Shown: positions 36,292 through 43,783 of the stretch, piece after piece
Layout: the number at the start of each line of letters is the position of its first letter
How positions within the stretch are numbered: the first letter of the stretch is position 1
Source of the DNA: Deferrisoma camini S3R1
GTDB taxonomy: Bacteria > Desulfobacterota > Deferrisomatia > Deferrisomatales > Deferrisomataceae
DNA length: 64,000 nucleotides
Assembly: GCF_000526155.1 (NCBI RefSeq)
Contig: NZ_JAFN01000001.1
Location: 392,824 to 456,823, forward strand
Direction: 5' to 3'
The notes under the pieces: model-generated
Seen by the model: only the letters and a program-made list of their open reading frames with translations
What the model was told of the DNA's origin: nothing
The model's database searches: none
Program-made: the position numbers and the translations under genes

Positions 36292-36312
36292 CGACCGACG
36301 ACCAACGACCGA
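36292..36312. repeat. Heptamer array (CGACCGA type), three units
   Basis: CGACCGA, CGACCAA, CGACCGA followed by AGTTAC, 20 bases before the GTG start of the HepT-like gene. Same end sequence as the array at 8007 (minus strand). Confidence 0.85.
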
Positions 36313-36332
36313 AGTTACATGGGAGTCAACAC

Positions 36333-36758
36333 GTGGCGCTGGATCTGACGAGTCTGCGCAAGGCGGTGAGGGCCCTGGGGGATGTGCTCGACCGGTGCGA
36401 AGACGAGGCCGTGACCTCAGGGCTCGATCCCGTTACGAGAAACGCCCTGCGGGCGGGAGCGATCCAGCACTTCGAGTTCACCTTTGAGCTCTGCTGGAAG
36501 TTCATGCAGCGGTGGTTGCGGCAGAACGCCGAGAGCGAGGAGGCCGCCCGGCCCCGAACCCGCAAGGACCTCTTTCGCATGGCGGCCAGGTGGGGCCTGA
36601 TCGACGACCCGATACCGTGGTTCCGGTACGCCGAGGCCCGGAATCTCACATCCCACACCTACAACGAGGACGAGGCGGCCCGGGTGTACGCGGTGGCCCG
36701 GTCGTTCCTGGGGGACGCCCGGGCGCTCCTGGCCCGGTTGGAGCAGGCCAATGATTGA
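36333..36758 (+). CDS. HEPN-domain toxin-like protein (HepT / HI0074 family)
   Basis: A 141-aa all-helical protein of the nucleotidyltransferase substrate-binding (HI0074) and HEPN group. The RX4HXY motif of HepT-type ribonuclease toxins is present exactly as RNLTSHTY (Arg103, His108, Tyr110). It is followed by a minimal nucleotidyltransferase gene with an 8-base overlap, the standard arrangement of type VII HepT/MntA toxin-antitoxin pairs, in which the partner adds AMP to the Tyr of this motif. Start is GTG 36333 with GGGAG upstream. The pair sits between carB and later genes in repeat-rich DNA, consistent with insertion. Toxicity is inferred from family, not shown. Confidence 0.88.
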   Translation: MALDLTSLRKAVRALGDVLDRCEDEAVTSGLDPVTRNALRAGAIQHFEFTFELCWKFMQRWLRQNAESEEAARPRTRKDLFRMAARWGLIDDPIPWFRYAEARNLTSHTYNEDEAARVYAVARSFLGDARALLARLEQAND

Positions 36759-37053
36759 CCTGCCCGCCGCAGAGATCGAGGAGGTGCGGCGGCTGGTGGC
36801 CCGCCACCTGCCCGGACGGGAGGTGCGGGTGTTCGGGTCGCGGGCGGAGGGCTCTGCCCGGAGGTTCTCGGACCTCGATCTCGCGGTGGTGGGGCCTGCT
36901 CCCGACGAGGAGCTCGAAGCCCTGCGGGACGCCTTTTCCGAGTCGGATCTCCCGATCCAGGTGGACGTGGTGCGGTGGGAGGACCTCCCCGAGGGGATCC
37001 GCGAGGGCATCGGGAACCGGTTCGTGGTGCTCCAGGAGGCCGAGGGGCGGTGA
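36751..37053 (+). CDS. Minimal nucleotidyltransferase antitoxin (MntA / HI0073 family)
   Basis: A 100-aa minimal nucleotidyltransferase. The GSX10DXD catalytic signature is exact: GSRAEGSARRFSDLD near residues 30-44, with the third acidic residue in IQVDVVRW near 70. These proteins are AMP-transferases that neutralise the cognate HEPN toxin. ATG 36751 lies inside the end of the toxin gene, showing translational coupling. Its TGA (37051-37053) overlaps the GTG of the following TPR gene, so the TPR gene may share the transcript. Length is typical of the family. Confidence 0.9.
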   Translation: MIDLPAAEIEEVRRLVARHLPGREVRVFGSRAEGSARRFSDLDLAVVGPAPDEELEALRDAFSESDLPIQVDVVRWEDLPEGIREGIGNRFVVLQEAEGR

Positions 37054-39014
37054 CGAGAGGGGATTGGATCGGGCGGTTCCTGGGGCCCCCGGCGTTCGGG
37101 GGGGTGGTGGCTTCGCCCGGCCGCAGCAAGCACGGCGACAAGGTCCTCCGGTGTTGTCTCCAGGCCGCCCGCACGCTCGGGAGGGTCGCGCTCATCGCGG
37201 GCCTGGTCGTTTGGGCGTGGGGTGGCGCGTTCGCCGGCTCCCGCGAGCACCTGGAGGTGGGGCTCAAGGCCTATCGGGACGGGTTCCACGACCTGGCCGC
37301 CAAGGAGCTTCGAGCCTACCTGGAGGCCGAGCCATCGAGCCCCGACCGGGCCGAGATCCTGGATCTCTTGTTCCGGGCGGAGCTGGCCCGGGGGAACCCC
37401 GAGGGGGCCCGGGCCGCGCTGGAGGAGCTCGCCCGGCTGGGCCGGCCCGAGGCCGAGTACTGGCTGGGGTGGCTCGCCGTCCGCGAGGGCCGGGACGAGG
37501 AGGCCCTGACCCACCTCGCCCGGTATCTGAAGGCGGGTGGGGACCGTGTGGCCGACGCCCGGCTCCTGGCGGCCCGATCCTCGGCCGCACTGGGCCGGTG
37601 GAAGGAGGCCCAGGCCCACTACCGGGCGTTCCTGTCCGCAGCCCCCCGGGACGACTCCCGGCGCGCCGCTGCGTGGCTCGGTCTGGTGAAGGCCGCGCGG
37701 GAGGCGGGGGACCCGAAGGCGGTGGAGACCTTCGCCCGGGAGGCCCTTGGGGACCCCGCCCTTGCCGGCGCTCGGGAGGCCCTCCGGGGCCTCGCCCGGA
37801 CCGGCGCGGCCGCGGCGTCTACGCCCGAGGACCGGGCCTTCTTCTGGGGCCGGCTGGCAGCGTCGGCCGAGGACCCGGCCGACCGCGCCGAGGCCCTGTA
37901 CGAGCAGGGCCGGGCCCTGGCCGAGGCCGGAGAGCCCGAGGCGGCGGCCGGGGCCTTGGAGCGGTTCCTCGCGCTGGAGCCCCGGGGAGATCGGGCGGTC
38001 GAGGCCCGGCTGGTGCTCGCGGACGTGGCCCGGGCGCGGGGGGACCTGGGTGCTGCCCTCACGCACCTGGAGGGCGCGATCGCGGCCGGGGCGGCCGGCC
38101 GGCGCGCTCTCGATCTACATCGGGCCGCGTTCGCCCTGGCGTCGAAGCTGGGGGACGAGGGCCGGGCCGAGGCCCACGCCCGGGCGCTTCTGGGGGCGGC
38201 CGACGCCGTGTCCCGCCAGGAGGCGGACCGGGCCCGGTGGTTCCTGGCCGGCCGGGCGGCGGCCGCGGGCCGGGCCGAGGAAGCGGTGGGGCTGTGGGAC
38301 GCGATCGATCCGGCCGGCCCCCTGGGGCCGGCGGCCCGGCTCTCTGCGGCCCGGACCCTTCTGGACCGGGGGGATGCCGGGGGAGCCCTGAAGAGGGTCG
38401 AACCCCTGCTGGCCACGGCAACGGACCTGGAGCCGTGGCTGTTGGCCGTGGCCGCCGCCGAGGCGGCCGGGGACGAGGGGCGGGCCGGCCGGTTTTCCGC
38501 GGAGGTGGCGGCCCGGGTCCCGGCGGACCAGGCACCCGGCTGGCTCGAACGGGCCGTCGCCCACTTCGAGAAGGCCGGGGACCGGGCGCAGGCCCGGGCC
38601 CTGCGCGAGCGGCTGGCCACGGAGCACCCAGCCACGGCCGAGGGCGACCGGGCGGCCCTGGCCCTCCAGGTGGAGGCGTTCCGGGCCGAGGACTGGGCCG
38701 GGGTGCTGAGGTGGTCGGCCGCGGCCCGCAGGGCCGACCCTTCCGGCGCGGCCGAGCTGCGGGAGGCTGAGGCCCTCGTACGCACAGGGAAGAACGCCCG
38801 GGCCGCGGAGGTGTTGGAGGCCGTGGCCGGCCGACCCGGGCCCCACCGGGCCAGGGCCCTGCTGCGGCTCGGCACCCTGGCCGACGAGGCCGGCGACTTC
38901 GACCGGGCCCGGCAGCGGTACGAGGCGGCACTTGCCGCCGGGTTGCCGGACCCGGCCGGCCGGTGGGTGCGGAGGCGGTTGGCCGAGCTTCGGGAGGCCG
39001 GCCGTGGCCGATGA
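37050..39014 (+). CDS. Ala-rich TPR protein with N-terminal membrane/signal segment
   Basis: A 654-aa protein from GTG 37050, which overlaps the previous stop. A hydrophobic stretch near residues 47-65 (VALIAGLVVWAWGGAFA) after a basic region suggests a signal peptide or anchor with an unusually long n-region, so a later start is possible. The rest is a continuous array of helix-turn-helix TPR-like repeats, extremely rich in Ala, Arg, Glu and Gly (LEVGLKAYRDGFHDLAAKEL; GALERFLALEP; FDRARQRYEAALAAG). It is probably a periplasmic scaffold in an envelope complex. No specific family is recognised. The frame ends at 39014 and overlaps the rimI start by 11 bases. Confidence 0.8.
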   Translation: MTRGDWIGRFLGPPAFGGVVASPGRSKHGDKVLRCCLQAARTLGRVALIAGLVVWAWGGAFAGSREHLEVGLKAYRDGFHDLAAKELRAYLEAEPSSPDRAEILDLLFRAELARGNPEGARAALEELARLGRPEAEYWLGWLAVREGRDEEALTHLARYLKAGGDRVADARLLAARSSAALGRWKEAQAHYRAFLSAAPRDDSRRAAAWLGLVKAAREAGDPKAVETFAREALGDPALAGAREALRGLARTGAAAASTPEDRAFFWGRLAASAEDPADRAEALYEQGRALAEAGEPEAAAGALERFLALEPRGDRAVEARLVLADVARARGDLGAALTHLEGAIAAGAAGRRALDLHRAAFALASKLGDEGRAEAHARALLGAADAVSRQEADRARWFLAGRAAAAGRAEEAVGLWDAIDPAGPLGPAARLSAARTLLDRGDAGGALKRVEPLLATATDLEPWLLAVAAAEAAGDEGRAGRFSAEVAARVPADQAPGWLERAVAHFEKAGDRAQARALRERLATEHPATAEGDRAALALQVEAFRAEDWAGVLRWSAAARRADPSGAAELREAEALVRTGKNARAAEVLEAVAGRPGPHRARALLRLGTLADEAGDFDRARQRYEAALAAGLPDPAGRWVRRRLAELREAGRGR

Positions 39015-39465
39015 GGAGCCGGTCCGGATCGTGGAGGTGCCCCCCGCCCGGTGGATGGAGGTGCTCCGGGTGGAGTCGGCGAGCTTTGCCCACCCCTGGG
39101 ACCCCGGCACGGTGCACGAGGTGCTCCACAGCCGGTTCTGCCGGGCCCTGGGCGCCGAGGCGCCGGACGGCTCCCTGGTGGGGCACGTGCTGTACGCGGT
39201 GCAGGGGGGGCTGTGCCACGTGCTCGATCTGGCCGTGCTGCCCGGGTGGCGGCGCCGGGGCATCGGGACCCGGCTGGCCCGGGCGATGCTCGAGCGGCTG
39301 AAGGCCGAGGGGGTGGAGTTCTCGTTCCTGGAGGTCCGCGCCTCCAACGCCGGCGCCGAGGCGTTCTACCGGTCCCTTGGGTTCGAGCCGGTGGGCCGGC
39401 GCCCCCGATACTATCCGGACACCGGCGAGGACGCGGTGGTGATGGTGCGCCTTCTAGCCTCCTAG
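39004..39465 (+). CDS. rimI: Ribosomal protein S18 alanine N-acetyltransferase-like GNAT
   Basis: A 153-aa GNAT acetyltransferase. The acetyl-CoA-binding motif A is LAVLPGWRRRGIGTRLARAML at about 78-98 and motif B is LEVRASNAGAEAFYRSLGFEPVGRRPRYY, the characteristic RimI C-terminal pattern with the NxxAxxFYxxxGF core. RimI acetylates the N-terminal Ala of ribosomal protein S18. Start is GTG 39004 with GGGAGG six bases upstream, inside the TPR gene. The last residues (LLAS) and TAG stop fall in CCTTCT-AGCCTCCT octamer-like DNA, similar to the carB end. RimI is usually near tsaB/tsaD; here it is not, so a related GNAT is possible. Confidence 0.82.
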   Translation: MADEEPVRIVEVPPARWMEVLRVESASFAHPWDPGTVHEVLHSRFCRALGAEAPDGSLVGHVLYAVQGGLCHVLDLAVLPGWRRRGIGTRLARAMLERLKAEGVEFSFLEVRASNAGAEAFYRSLGFEPVGRRPRYYPDTGEDAVVMVRLLAS

Positions 39466-39501
39466 GGTATCGTTTCCGAAATCCCGTGGTTTTCCTAGGG
39501 A

Positions 39502-39658
39502 GTGGGGCTGGGGGCCCCTCCTTCGCTGAACGGCCTCGCAGGGGCCGCCTCGGCGCGGTTCGCTGCGGCGCGTGAGAGCACGCGCCGCGGCCGCACCGCT
39601 CGCGCCGGGCGGCCCGGGCTGCTCGGCCGTCGCGTTTCGTCGGAGCCCCCAGCCCCAC
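39502..39658. repeat. 157-bp element with perfect 14-bp terminal inverted repeats
   Basis: GTGGGGCTGGGGGC (39502-39515) and GCCCCCAGCCCCAC (39645-39658) are exact inverted copies. The interior is very GC-rich without a coding frame. Looks like a miniature inverted-repeat element. Confidence 0.65.
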
Positions 39659-39691
39659 CCACGCAATCCGCATACGTTTTTGCGAAACGGA

Positions 39692-39871
39692 AGCCCGCAT
39701 TATTCATGAGCGTTCGTCGCGAAACCGTCGAGTGTGCGTCAGATCGGGGCAAGCGCAGCGCCGAGGGGCGCAGGCGTACTGGACGGTACGTCGAGCCCCG
39801 AGGCGCGAGCACGCCCCGAGATGGCGTGCAATCGGCGGTTGCAGCAGAAGGCTTCATGAATAACGCGGGCT
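39692..39871. repeat. 180-bp element with near-perfect terminal inverted repeats
   Basis: AGCCCGCATTATTCATGA at 39692 is mirrored by TTCATGAATAACGCGGGCT ending at 39871, one mismatch. The closing CGGGCTAG also appears at 63860-63868, where an isolated end AAATGCGGGCTAG is found. Interior lacks a gene. Confidence 0.72.
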
Positions 39872-39887
39872 AGCCTTCCAGCTTTCC
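39872..39887. repeat. Octamer pair before pyrK
   Basis: AGCCTTCC and AGCTTTCC are followed by AGGAGG, the pyrK ribosome binding site, so here an array feeds directly into a Shine-Dalgarno sequence. Confidence 0.7.
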
Positions 39888-39899
39888 AGGAGGTTCCGG

Positions 39900-40682
39900 A
39901 TGGACGACCGGGCGTGGGTGGTGTACCGGGAAGCCCTCGGTGGGGAGTACTACCGGTTGCGGCTTCGGCCGGCCGAGCCGTTCGGGGCCGAGCCCGGGCA
40001 GTTCGTGATGCTCCAGGTGGGGGAGGGCATCGACCCCCTGTTGCGACGGCCGTTCAGCATCCATCGGATGGACCCCCTGACCGGAGGGGAGTTCGAGGTG
40101 CTGTTCCGGGTCGCGGGCCGGGGCACCTCCCTGCTGGCCCGCCGCCACGTGGGGGACCGGGTGGACGTGCTGGGACCCCTGGGCCGGGGGTTCACGTTGG
40201 ATGCCGAAGCCCCGGTCCTTGTGGGCGGGGGTGTGGGGGTGGCCCCTCTCCTGTTCCTGGCCGAGGCGTTCCTGGACCGCGGGGTGCGGCCCCGGCTCGT
40301 CCTGGGCGCCCGGTCCGACCGGGACCTGCTGTGCCACGGGGACTTCGCGTGCCTCTCGGTACCCTGCGAGCTGGTCACCGAGGATGGGAGCCTCGGCCGA
40401 ACGGGCCTGGTGACCACCCCGCTGGAGCACGCCTTGCGGGAGGCGGGGGGGGCGGCCCGGGTGTACGCCTGCGGCCCCATGCCCATGCTCCGGGCGGTGG
40501 CGGATCTGTGTGCGCGGCACGGGGTGGGCTGCGAGGTCTCCCTGGAGGCCCACATGGCCTGCGGGGTGGGGGCGTGCCTGGGATGCGTGGTGCCCGCGGC
40601 CGGGGGGGGGTACCTGAGGGTGTGCAAGGACGGGCCGGTGTTTCGAGGGGAGCAGATCGCTTGGAACGCCGAAGTGGGGTGA
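39900..40682 (+). CDS. pyrK: Dihydroorotate dehydrogenase electron transfer subunit
   Basis: A 260-aa FAD/[2Fe-2S] protein of the ferredoxin-NADP reductase superfamily that links type 1B dihydroorotate dehydrogenase (PyrD) to NAD. FAD-binding RRPFSIHRM is near residue 51, NAD-binding GGGVGVAPLLFLAEA near 111, YACGPMPML near 192, and the cluster Cys in CGVGACLGCVV with a later Cys (RVCKDGP). Start ATG 39900 has AGGAGG. It is unusual that the partner pyrD is not adjacent: a terminator (40807) and a convergent gene follow. pyrD must lie elsewhere, or PyrK serves another partner. Confidence 0.93.
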   Translation: MDDRAWVVYREALGGEYYRLRLRPAEPFGAEPGQFVMLQVGEGIDPLLRRPFSIHRMDPLTGGEFEVLFRVAGRGTSLLARRHVGDRVDVLGPLGRGFTLDAEAPVLVGGGVGVAPLLFLAEAFLDRGVRPRLVLGARSDRDLLCHGDFACLSVPCELVTEDGSLGRTGLVTTPLEHALREAGGAARVYACGPMPMLRAVADLCARHGVGCEVSLEAHMACGVGACLGCVVPAAGGGYLRVCKDGPVFRGEQIAWNAEVG

Positions 40683-40806
40683 GGGCCTCGGCCGAGAAAA
40701 TGCTTCCGGGACGAATTTTTTTCTAAAGCCGGGAAGGGAAGCGGCCGATCTTGGAACCCAGGGCCGGTGGCTAGCGCCCAGCCTCCTCTCTTCCTCCTCC
40801 TTTCGG

Positions 40807-40845
40807 AAACCGGGCCGTCCCCTTTGGGACGGCCCGGTTTCTTAT
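40807..40845. terminator. Bidirectional terminator between pyrK and the TPR gene
   Basis: AAACCGGGCCGTCCC (40807-40821) pairs perfectly with GGGACGGCCCGGTTT (40826-40840), loop CTTT, followed on the plus strand by CTTATT. It closes pyrK and the convergent minus-strand TPR gene, whose stop is at 40845. Confidence 0.9.
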
Positions 40846-41447
40846 TACGGCAGTTGCTTGCGGATCGCCTCGATCTCGGCCCGGATCTTCCCTGCCATCT
40901 CGGCCGGGGGCTTGCGCTCGAGGTAGCGCTGCCACGCCTTCATGGCGCCCTCGAGGTCGTTGAGGTCGTACCGGAGCACCACCCCCAGGTTCAGCAGGCT
41001 GTTCAGGTGGGACGGGTCCAGATCGGCGGCCCGGCGAAACTCCTCCACCGCCTTCTGGAAGTCGCCGATCCGTCGGTACATGATGCCCCGATCGGTGATC
41101 ACGTCGGGGTCGTTGGGGTCGAGTTCCAGGGCCTTGGTGTAGGCGTCGATCGCCTCCATGTACTGGTCGGTGTCGAAGTAGAGGTTCCCCAGCCGCACCC
41201 AGGCGGTGCGGTTGGTGGGGTCGTTCTTCAGGATGTTCTTGAGCTCCCGGATCTCCACGGTCAGGCTCCCCAAGGTGGACGAGGGGGGGGCCACGGCGGG
41301 GGCGGGCTGGGTCACCGGAGCGGGTCTAGGCCCTGGGGTGTGAGCCACGAAGTACCCCGACACGATGCCCACCACGAAACCCACCACCAGGCATCCAACG
41401 GCCCAGATGACGGCCTGATCCAGGTTCACCTTCTTGGGCTGCGACAT
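40845..41447 (-). CDS. Membrane-anchored TPR protein
   Basis: A 200-aa protein with one N-terminal transmembrane helix (residues about 12-36, VIWAVGCLVVGFVVGIVSGYF), a Pro-rich linker and three or four TPR units (RTAWVRLGNLYFDTDQY; AIDAYTKALELDPNDP; AVEEFRRAADLDPSH; then NLGVVLRYDLNDLEGA). It resembles short TPR proteins found in deltaproteobacterial envelopes that act as assembly scaffolds; no partner is indicated. Start ATG 41447 has GGGAGGAG upstream; longer frames to 42128 overlap the HD-GYP gene and are spurious. It diverges from the HD-GYP gene. Confidence 0.9.
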   Translation of the reverse strand: MSQPKKVNLDQAVIWAVGCLVVGFVVGIVSGYFVAHTPGPRPAPVTQPAPAVAPPSSTLGSLTVEIRELKNILKNDPTNRTAWVRLGNLYFDTDQYMEAIDAYTKALELDPNDPDVITDRGIMYRRIGDFQKAVEEFRRAADLDPSHLNSLLNLGVVLRYDLNDLEGAMKAWQRYLERKPPAEMAGKIRAEIEAIRKQLP

Positions 41448-41534
41448 CCGTACTCCTCCCTGAACGTGTTGCCGGGTCCAACGCCCGGCAGGGGCCGAGC
41501 GGGCCGCGAGCCGGGTTCCCGCGCGGGAAAGGGC

Positions 41535-41564
41535 TTGATACCCGCCCTTCCGGCAGGGTGTCAA
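41535..41564. repeat. Inverted repeat in the divergent TPR/HD-GYP region
   Basis: TTGATACCC (41535-41543) and GGGTGTCAA (41556-41564) form an 8 of 9 inverted repeat with a 12-base spacer, in the 193-bp gap between two divergent genes. On the minus strand it contains TTGACA, so it may be an operator over a -35 box. No T-run. Confidence 0.4.
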
Positions 41565-41640
41565 GTCGCGCCTCAAGGCTCGGCGGGCCGTGCCGATCCG
41601 TAAGGGAGGTTTGGGACGAGCGGCGTTCGAGGGGTCGACG

Positions 41641-42915
41641 ATGATCAAGAAGATCGCGGTGGAAGACCTGGAAGTGGGCATGTTCATCGAGGACTTCAAC
41701 GTCCCCTGGATGGACCACCCCTTCATGAGCAACAAGAAGAAGATCCGCAGCGCCAAGGAGATCGACCTCATCCGGGAGCACGGGATCCAGGAGGTGTACA
41801 TCAACACGGCCAAGGGGAAGGACAGCTCCCGGGCCGTGTCGGTGGAGGAGGCGGACGCAGAGGTCCGGCAGCGGATGGAGCAGGAGGTGGCCGCCAAGGG
41901 GGCGGAGGGCCCCCCGGTCCAGCTCTCCAAGGAACAGGCGGCCTTCGAGGAGGAGGTCCGGCGGGCCAAGGTGGTGTACGCCGAGGCCAAGGCGCTGGTG
42001 AAGGACCTGCTCCACGACGCCCGCATGGGCAGGAGCATCGACGGCGAGCGGGCCGCCCAGACCGTGGACAAGATGGTGGACTCGATCTTCCGCAACCCCG
42101 ACGCCATCACCAGCCTGTCACGGCTCAAGAGCTTCGACGACTACACGTTTCAGCACTCGGTGAACGTGAGCGTGCTGGCCCTGGCCCTGGGCCGGCACCT
42201 GGGGATCGTGAAGGAGGAGCTGCGGCGCCTGGGGGTCGGGGCGATCCTGCACGACGTGGGCAAGATGCGGGTGCCCGAGCAGATCCTGAACAAACCGGGC
42301 CGGCTGACCGACGAGGAGTTCGCCGTGATGAAGACCCACACGCTCCACGGCGCCAAGATCCTGATGGACACCCGCAACGTGCCCAACGAGAGCGCGGCCG
42401 TGGCCCTGAACCACCACGAGCGGTTCAACGGCCGGGGCTACCCCCGAGGAGTGGAGGGCATGGCCATCGGCAAGTTCGGCCTGATCGCGGCCATCGTGGA
42501 CGTGTACGACGCCATCACCTCGGACCGCGTCTACCACAAGGGCATGCCGAGCCACCAGGCCCTGCAGAAGATCTACGAGTGGTCCAAAACCGACTTCTAC
42601 CCGGTGTTCGTGCAGAAGTTCATCCAGTGCGTGGGCATCTACCCGATCGGATCGGTGGTGCGTCTGGACACGGGGGAGGTGGGGGTGGTGTGCCGCCAGA
42701 ACCACGCCGAGCTGATCCGGCCCTGGGTTCGGCTGGTGCGAAAGGCGTCGGGGGAGCCGTTCACCCCGCCTGTGGACGCGGACCTCACCCAGCCGGATCC
42801 CGAAGGGGAGAAGCCGTTCGCCCGGACCATCGCCACGACCCTGGAGGCCGCTCAGGCCGGGATCGACGTGGAAGCGGTGCTGGGGGTGGGGGGCGAGGAC
42901 CGGGCCGCGGCTTGA
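41641..42915 (+). CDS. HD-GYP domain cyclic-di-GMP phosphodiesterase
   Basis: A 424-aa protein. The N-terminal 110 residues are a DUF3391-type module (IAVEDLEVGMFIEDF). The HD-GYP domain covers about 150-330: FQHSVNVSVLALALG, ILHDVGKMRVPEQILNKPG (HD metal site), KTHTLHGAKIL, LNHHERFNGRGYPRG (GYP signature) and IVDVYDAITSDRVYH. All catalytic residues appear present, so cyclic-di-GMP hydrolysis is likely. No receiver or sensory domain is attached. ATG 41641 has GAGGGG upstream. With the pseudopilins and surface proteins in this window, a role in surface attachment is possible but not shown. Confidence 0.93.
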   Translation: MIKKIAVEDLEVGMFIEDFNVPWMDHPFMSNKKKIRSAKEIDLIREHGIQEVYINTAKGKDSSRAVSVEEADAEVRQRMEQEVAAKGAEGPPVQLSKEQAAFEEEVRRAKVVYAEAKALVKDLLHDARMGRSIDGERAAQTVDKMVDSIFRNPDAITSLSRLKSFDDYTFQHSVNVSVLALALGRHLGIVKEELRRLGVGAILHDVGKMRVPEQILNKPGRLTDEEFAVMKTHTLHGAKILMDTRNVPNESAAVALNHHERFNGRGYPRGVEGMAIGKFGLIAAIVDVYDAITSDRVYHKGMPSHQALQKIYEWSKTDFYPVFVQKFIQCVGIYPIGSVVRLDTGEVGVVCRQNHAELIRPWVRLVRKASGEPFTPPVDADLTQPDPEGEKPFARTIATTLEAAQAGIDVEAVLGVGGEDRAAA

Positions 42916-42940
42916 CCCCCGCTGAGGGGCGACCGGATTC

Positions 42941-43193
42941 ATACCGCAAACCGAGAGTCCTCGGGGCGCGGGGCAAGGGATCTGCCTCCGGCCGGGCGCG
43001 AAGCCGGGCATTGAGATCCGCCGCGCAGGCACGGGACGGGGGAGTTGGTTTCATTCCAACTCCGGAGAATGCGAGCCATCTCGTGGCTCGAACGCCGGCG
43101 GCTCTGCGCGGCGAGCTAAGGAGCCGCACCCGGCTCTCCGACAGGTCCCCCCCTGGGCTCAGGGGGCCAATGGCTTTGAACGCGACTTGGTAT
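42941..43193. repeat. Long TIR element, family A copy 3 (253 bp)
   Basis: Left end ATACCGCAAACCGAGAGT and right end TTTGAACGCGACTTGGTAT match the two ends of the 3446 copy; between them lies about 170 bp absent from the short copies. The interior holds CTGCCTCCGGCCGGGCGCGA and GCGGCGAGCTAAGG, shared with 63620-63770, plus small hairpins (GGAGTTGG/CCAACTCC). The last T of the element is part of the iorB stop codon. Confidence 0.75.
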
Positions 43194-43783
43194 CAGCCGC
43201 CGGTCCCCGCCAGGAACTCGTAGCCGGCGAAAAAGGCCTCGACCTCCTCGTCCGCCTCCCGGGGCCGCTCGGCCCGGAGCGCCAGCACCAGCTGGTCCCG
43301 GTCCACCACGTTGGACACGGCGGCCAGGGCGCCGGCCATCACGGCCCCCACGTAGGCCGGGGAGCCGTGGCGGCGGGCGAGCTCCAGGGCCGGGATCCAG
43401 AGCACCCGCTGTCCGCAGAACGCGGTCTCCACGGTTTCCCGGTCCGGGTACGCCTCGGGGCGAAACCGGGCCTCGTAGGGCCGGACCGCCTCGTCCGACA
43501 GCAGGGCGGTGCCGCCCGGTCGGAGGTAGGGGACCAGCTTCAGGGCCTCCATCCGTTCGAGGCCGATGACCACGTGGGCCGCGCCCAGCGGGACCTTGGG
43601 GCTGGGGCCGGCCGGGGTCCCGATCCGCAGGTGCACCATGACCGGGGCCCCCACCTGGCTGAGGCCCGACTGGCCCAGCACGCGCACGTCGTACCCCTCG
43701 CGCAGGGCCGCCCCCCCCACCACCCGCCCCAGGGTCACCACGCCCTGCCCCCCCACTCCGCAGGCCACCACGTCCAGGTTCAC
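43193..43783 (-). CDS. iorB: Indolepyruvate ferredoxin oxidoreductase beta subunit
   Basis: A 196-aa gamma-domain subunit of the 2-oxoacid:ferredoxin oxidoreductase superfamily. Signature GVGGQGVVTLGRVVG near residue 9, then VRVLGQSGLSQVGAPVMVHLRIG, and LLSDEAVRPYEARFRPE. Together with IorA it decarboxylates aryl pyruvates to aryl-acetyl-CoA with reduction of ferredoxin, in aromatic amino-acid catabolism or synthesis. Start GTG 43783 overlaps the iorA TGA as GTGA, with GGAGG upstream. The stop codon is shared with the edge of a family A repeat. Tightly coupled to iorA. Confidence 0.93.
   Translation of the reverse strand: MNLDVVACGVGGQGVVTLGRVVGGAALREGYDVRVLGQSGLSQVGAPVMVHLRIGTPAGPSPKVPLGAAHVVIGLERMEALKLVPYLRPGGTALLSDEAVRPYEARFRPEAYPDRETVETAFCGQRVLWIPALELARRHGSPAYVGAVMAGALAAVSNVVDRDQLVLALRAERPREADEEVEAFFAGYEFLAGTGG

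Larger units (their letters stand above)
39466..39899. other. 434-bp non-coding repeat region between rimI and pyrK
   Basis: No gene supported. It contains a direct repeat of CCTAGGG (39471 and 39494), an element bounded by 14-bp inverted repeats (39502-39658), a second element bounded by 18-19-bp inverted repeats (39692-39871), and an octamer pair just before pyrK. Open frames here are GC-driven. Confidence 0.7.

Noticed and set aside
39502-39873. Small frames in the rimI-pyrK gap as genes
   Set aside because: Arg/Pro/Gly-rich, no ribosome binding sites, and they coincide with inverted-repeat elements.
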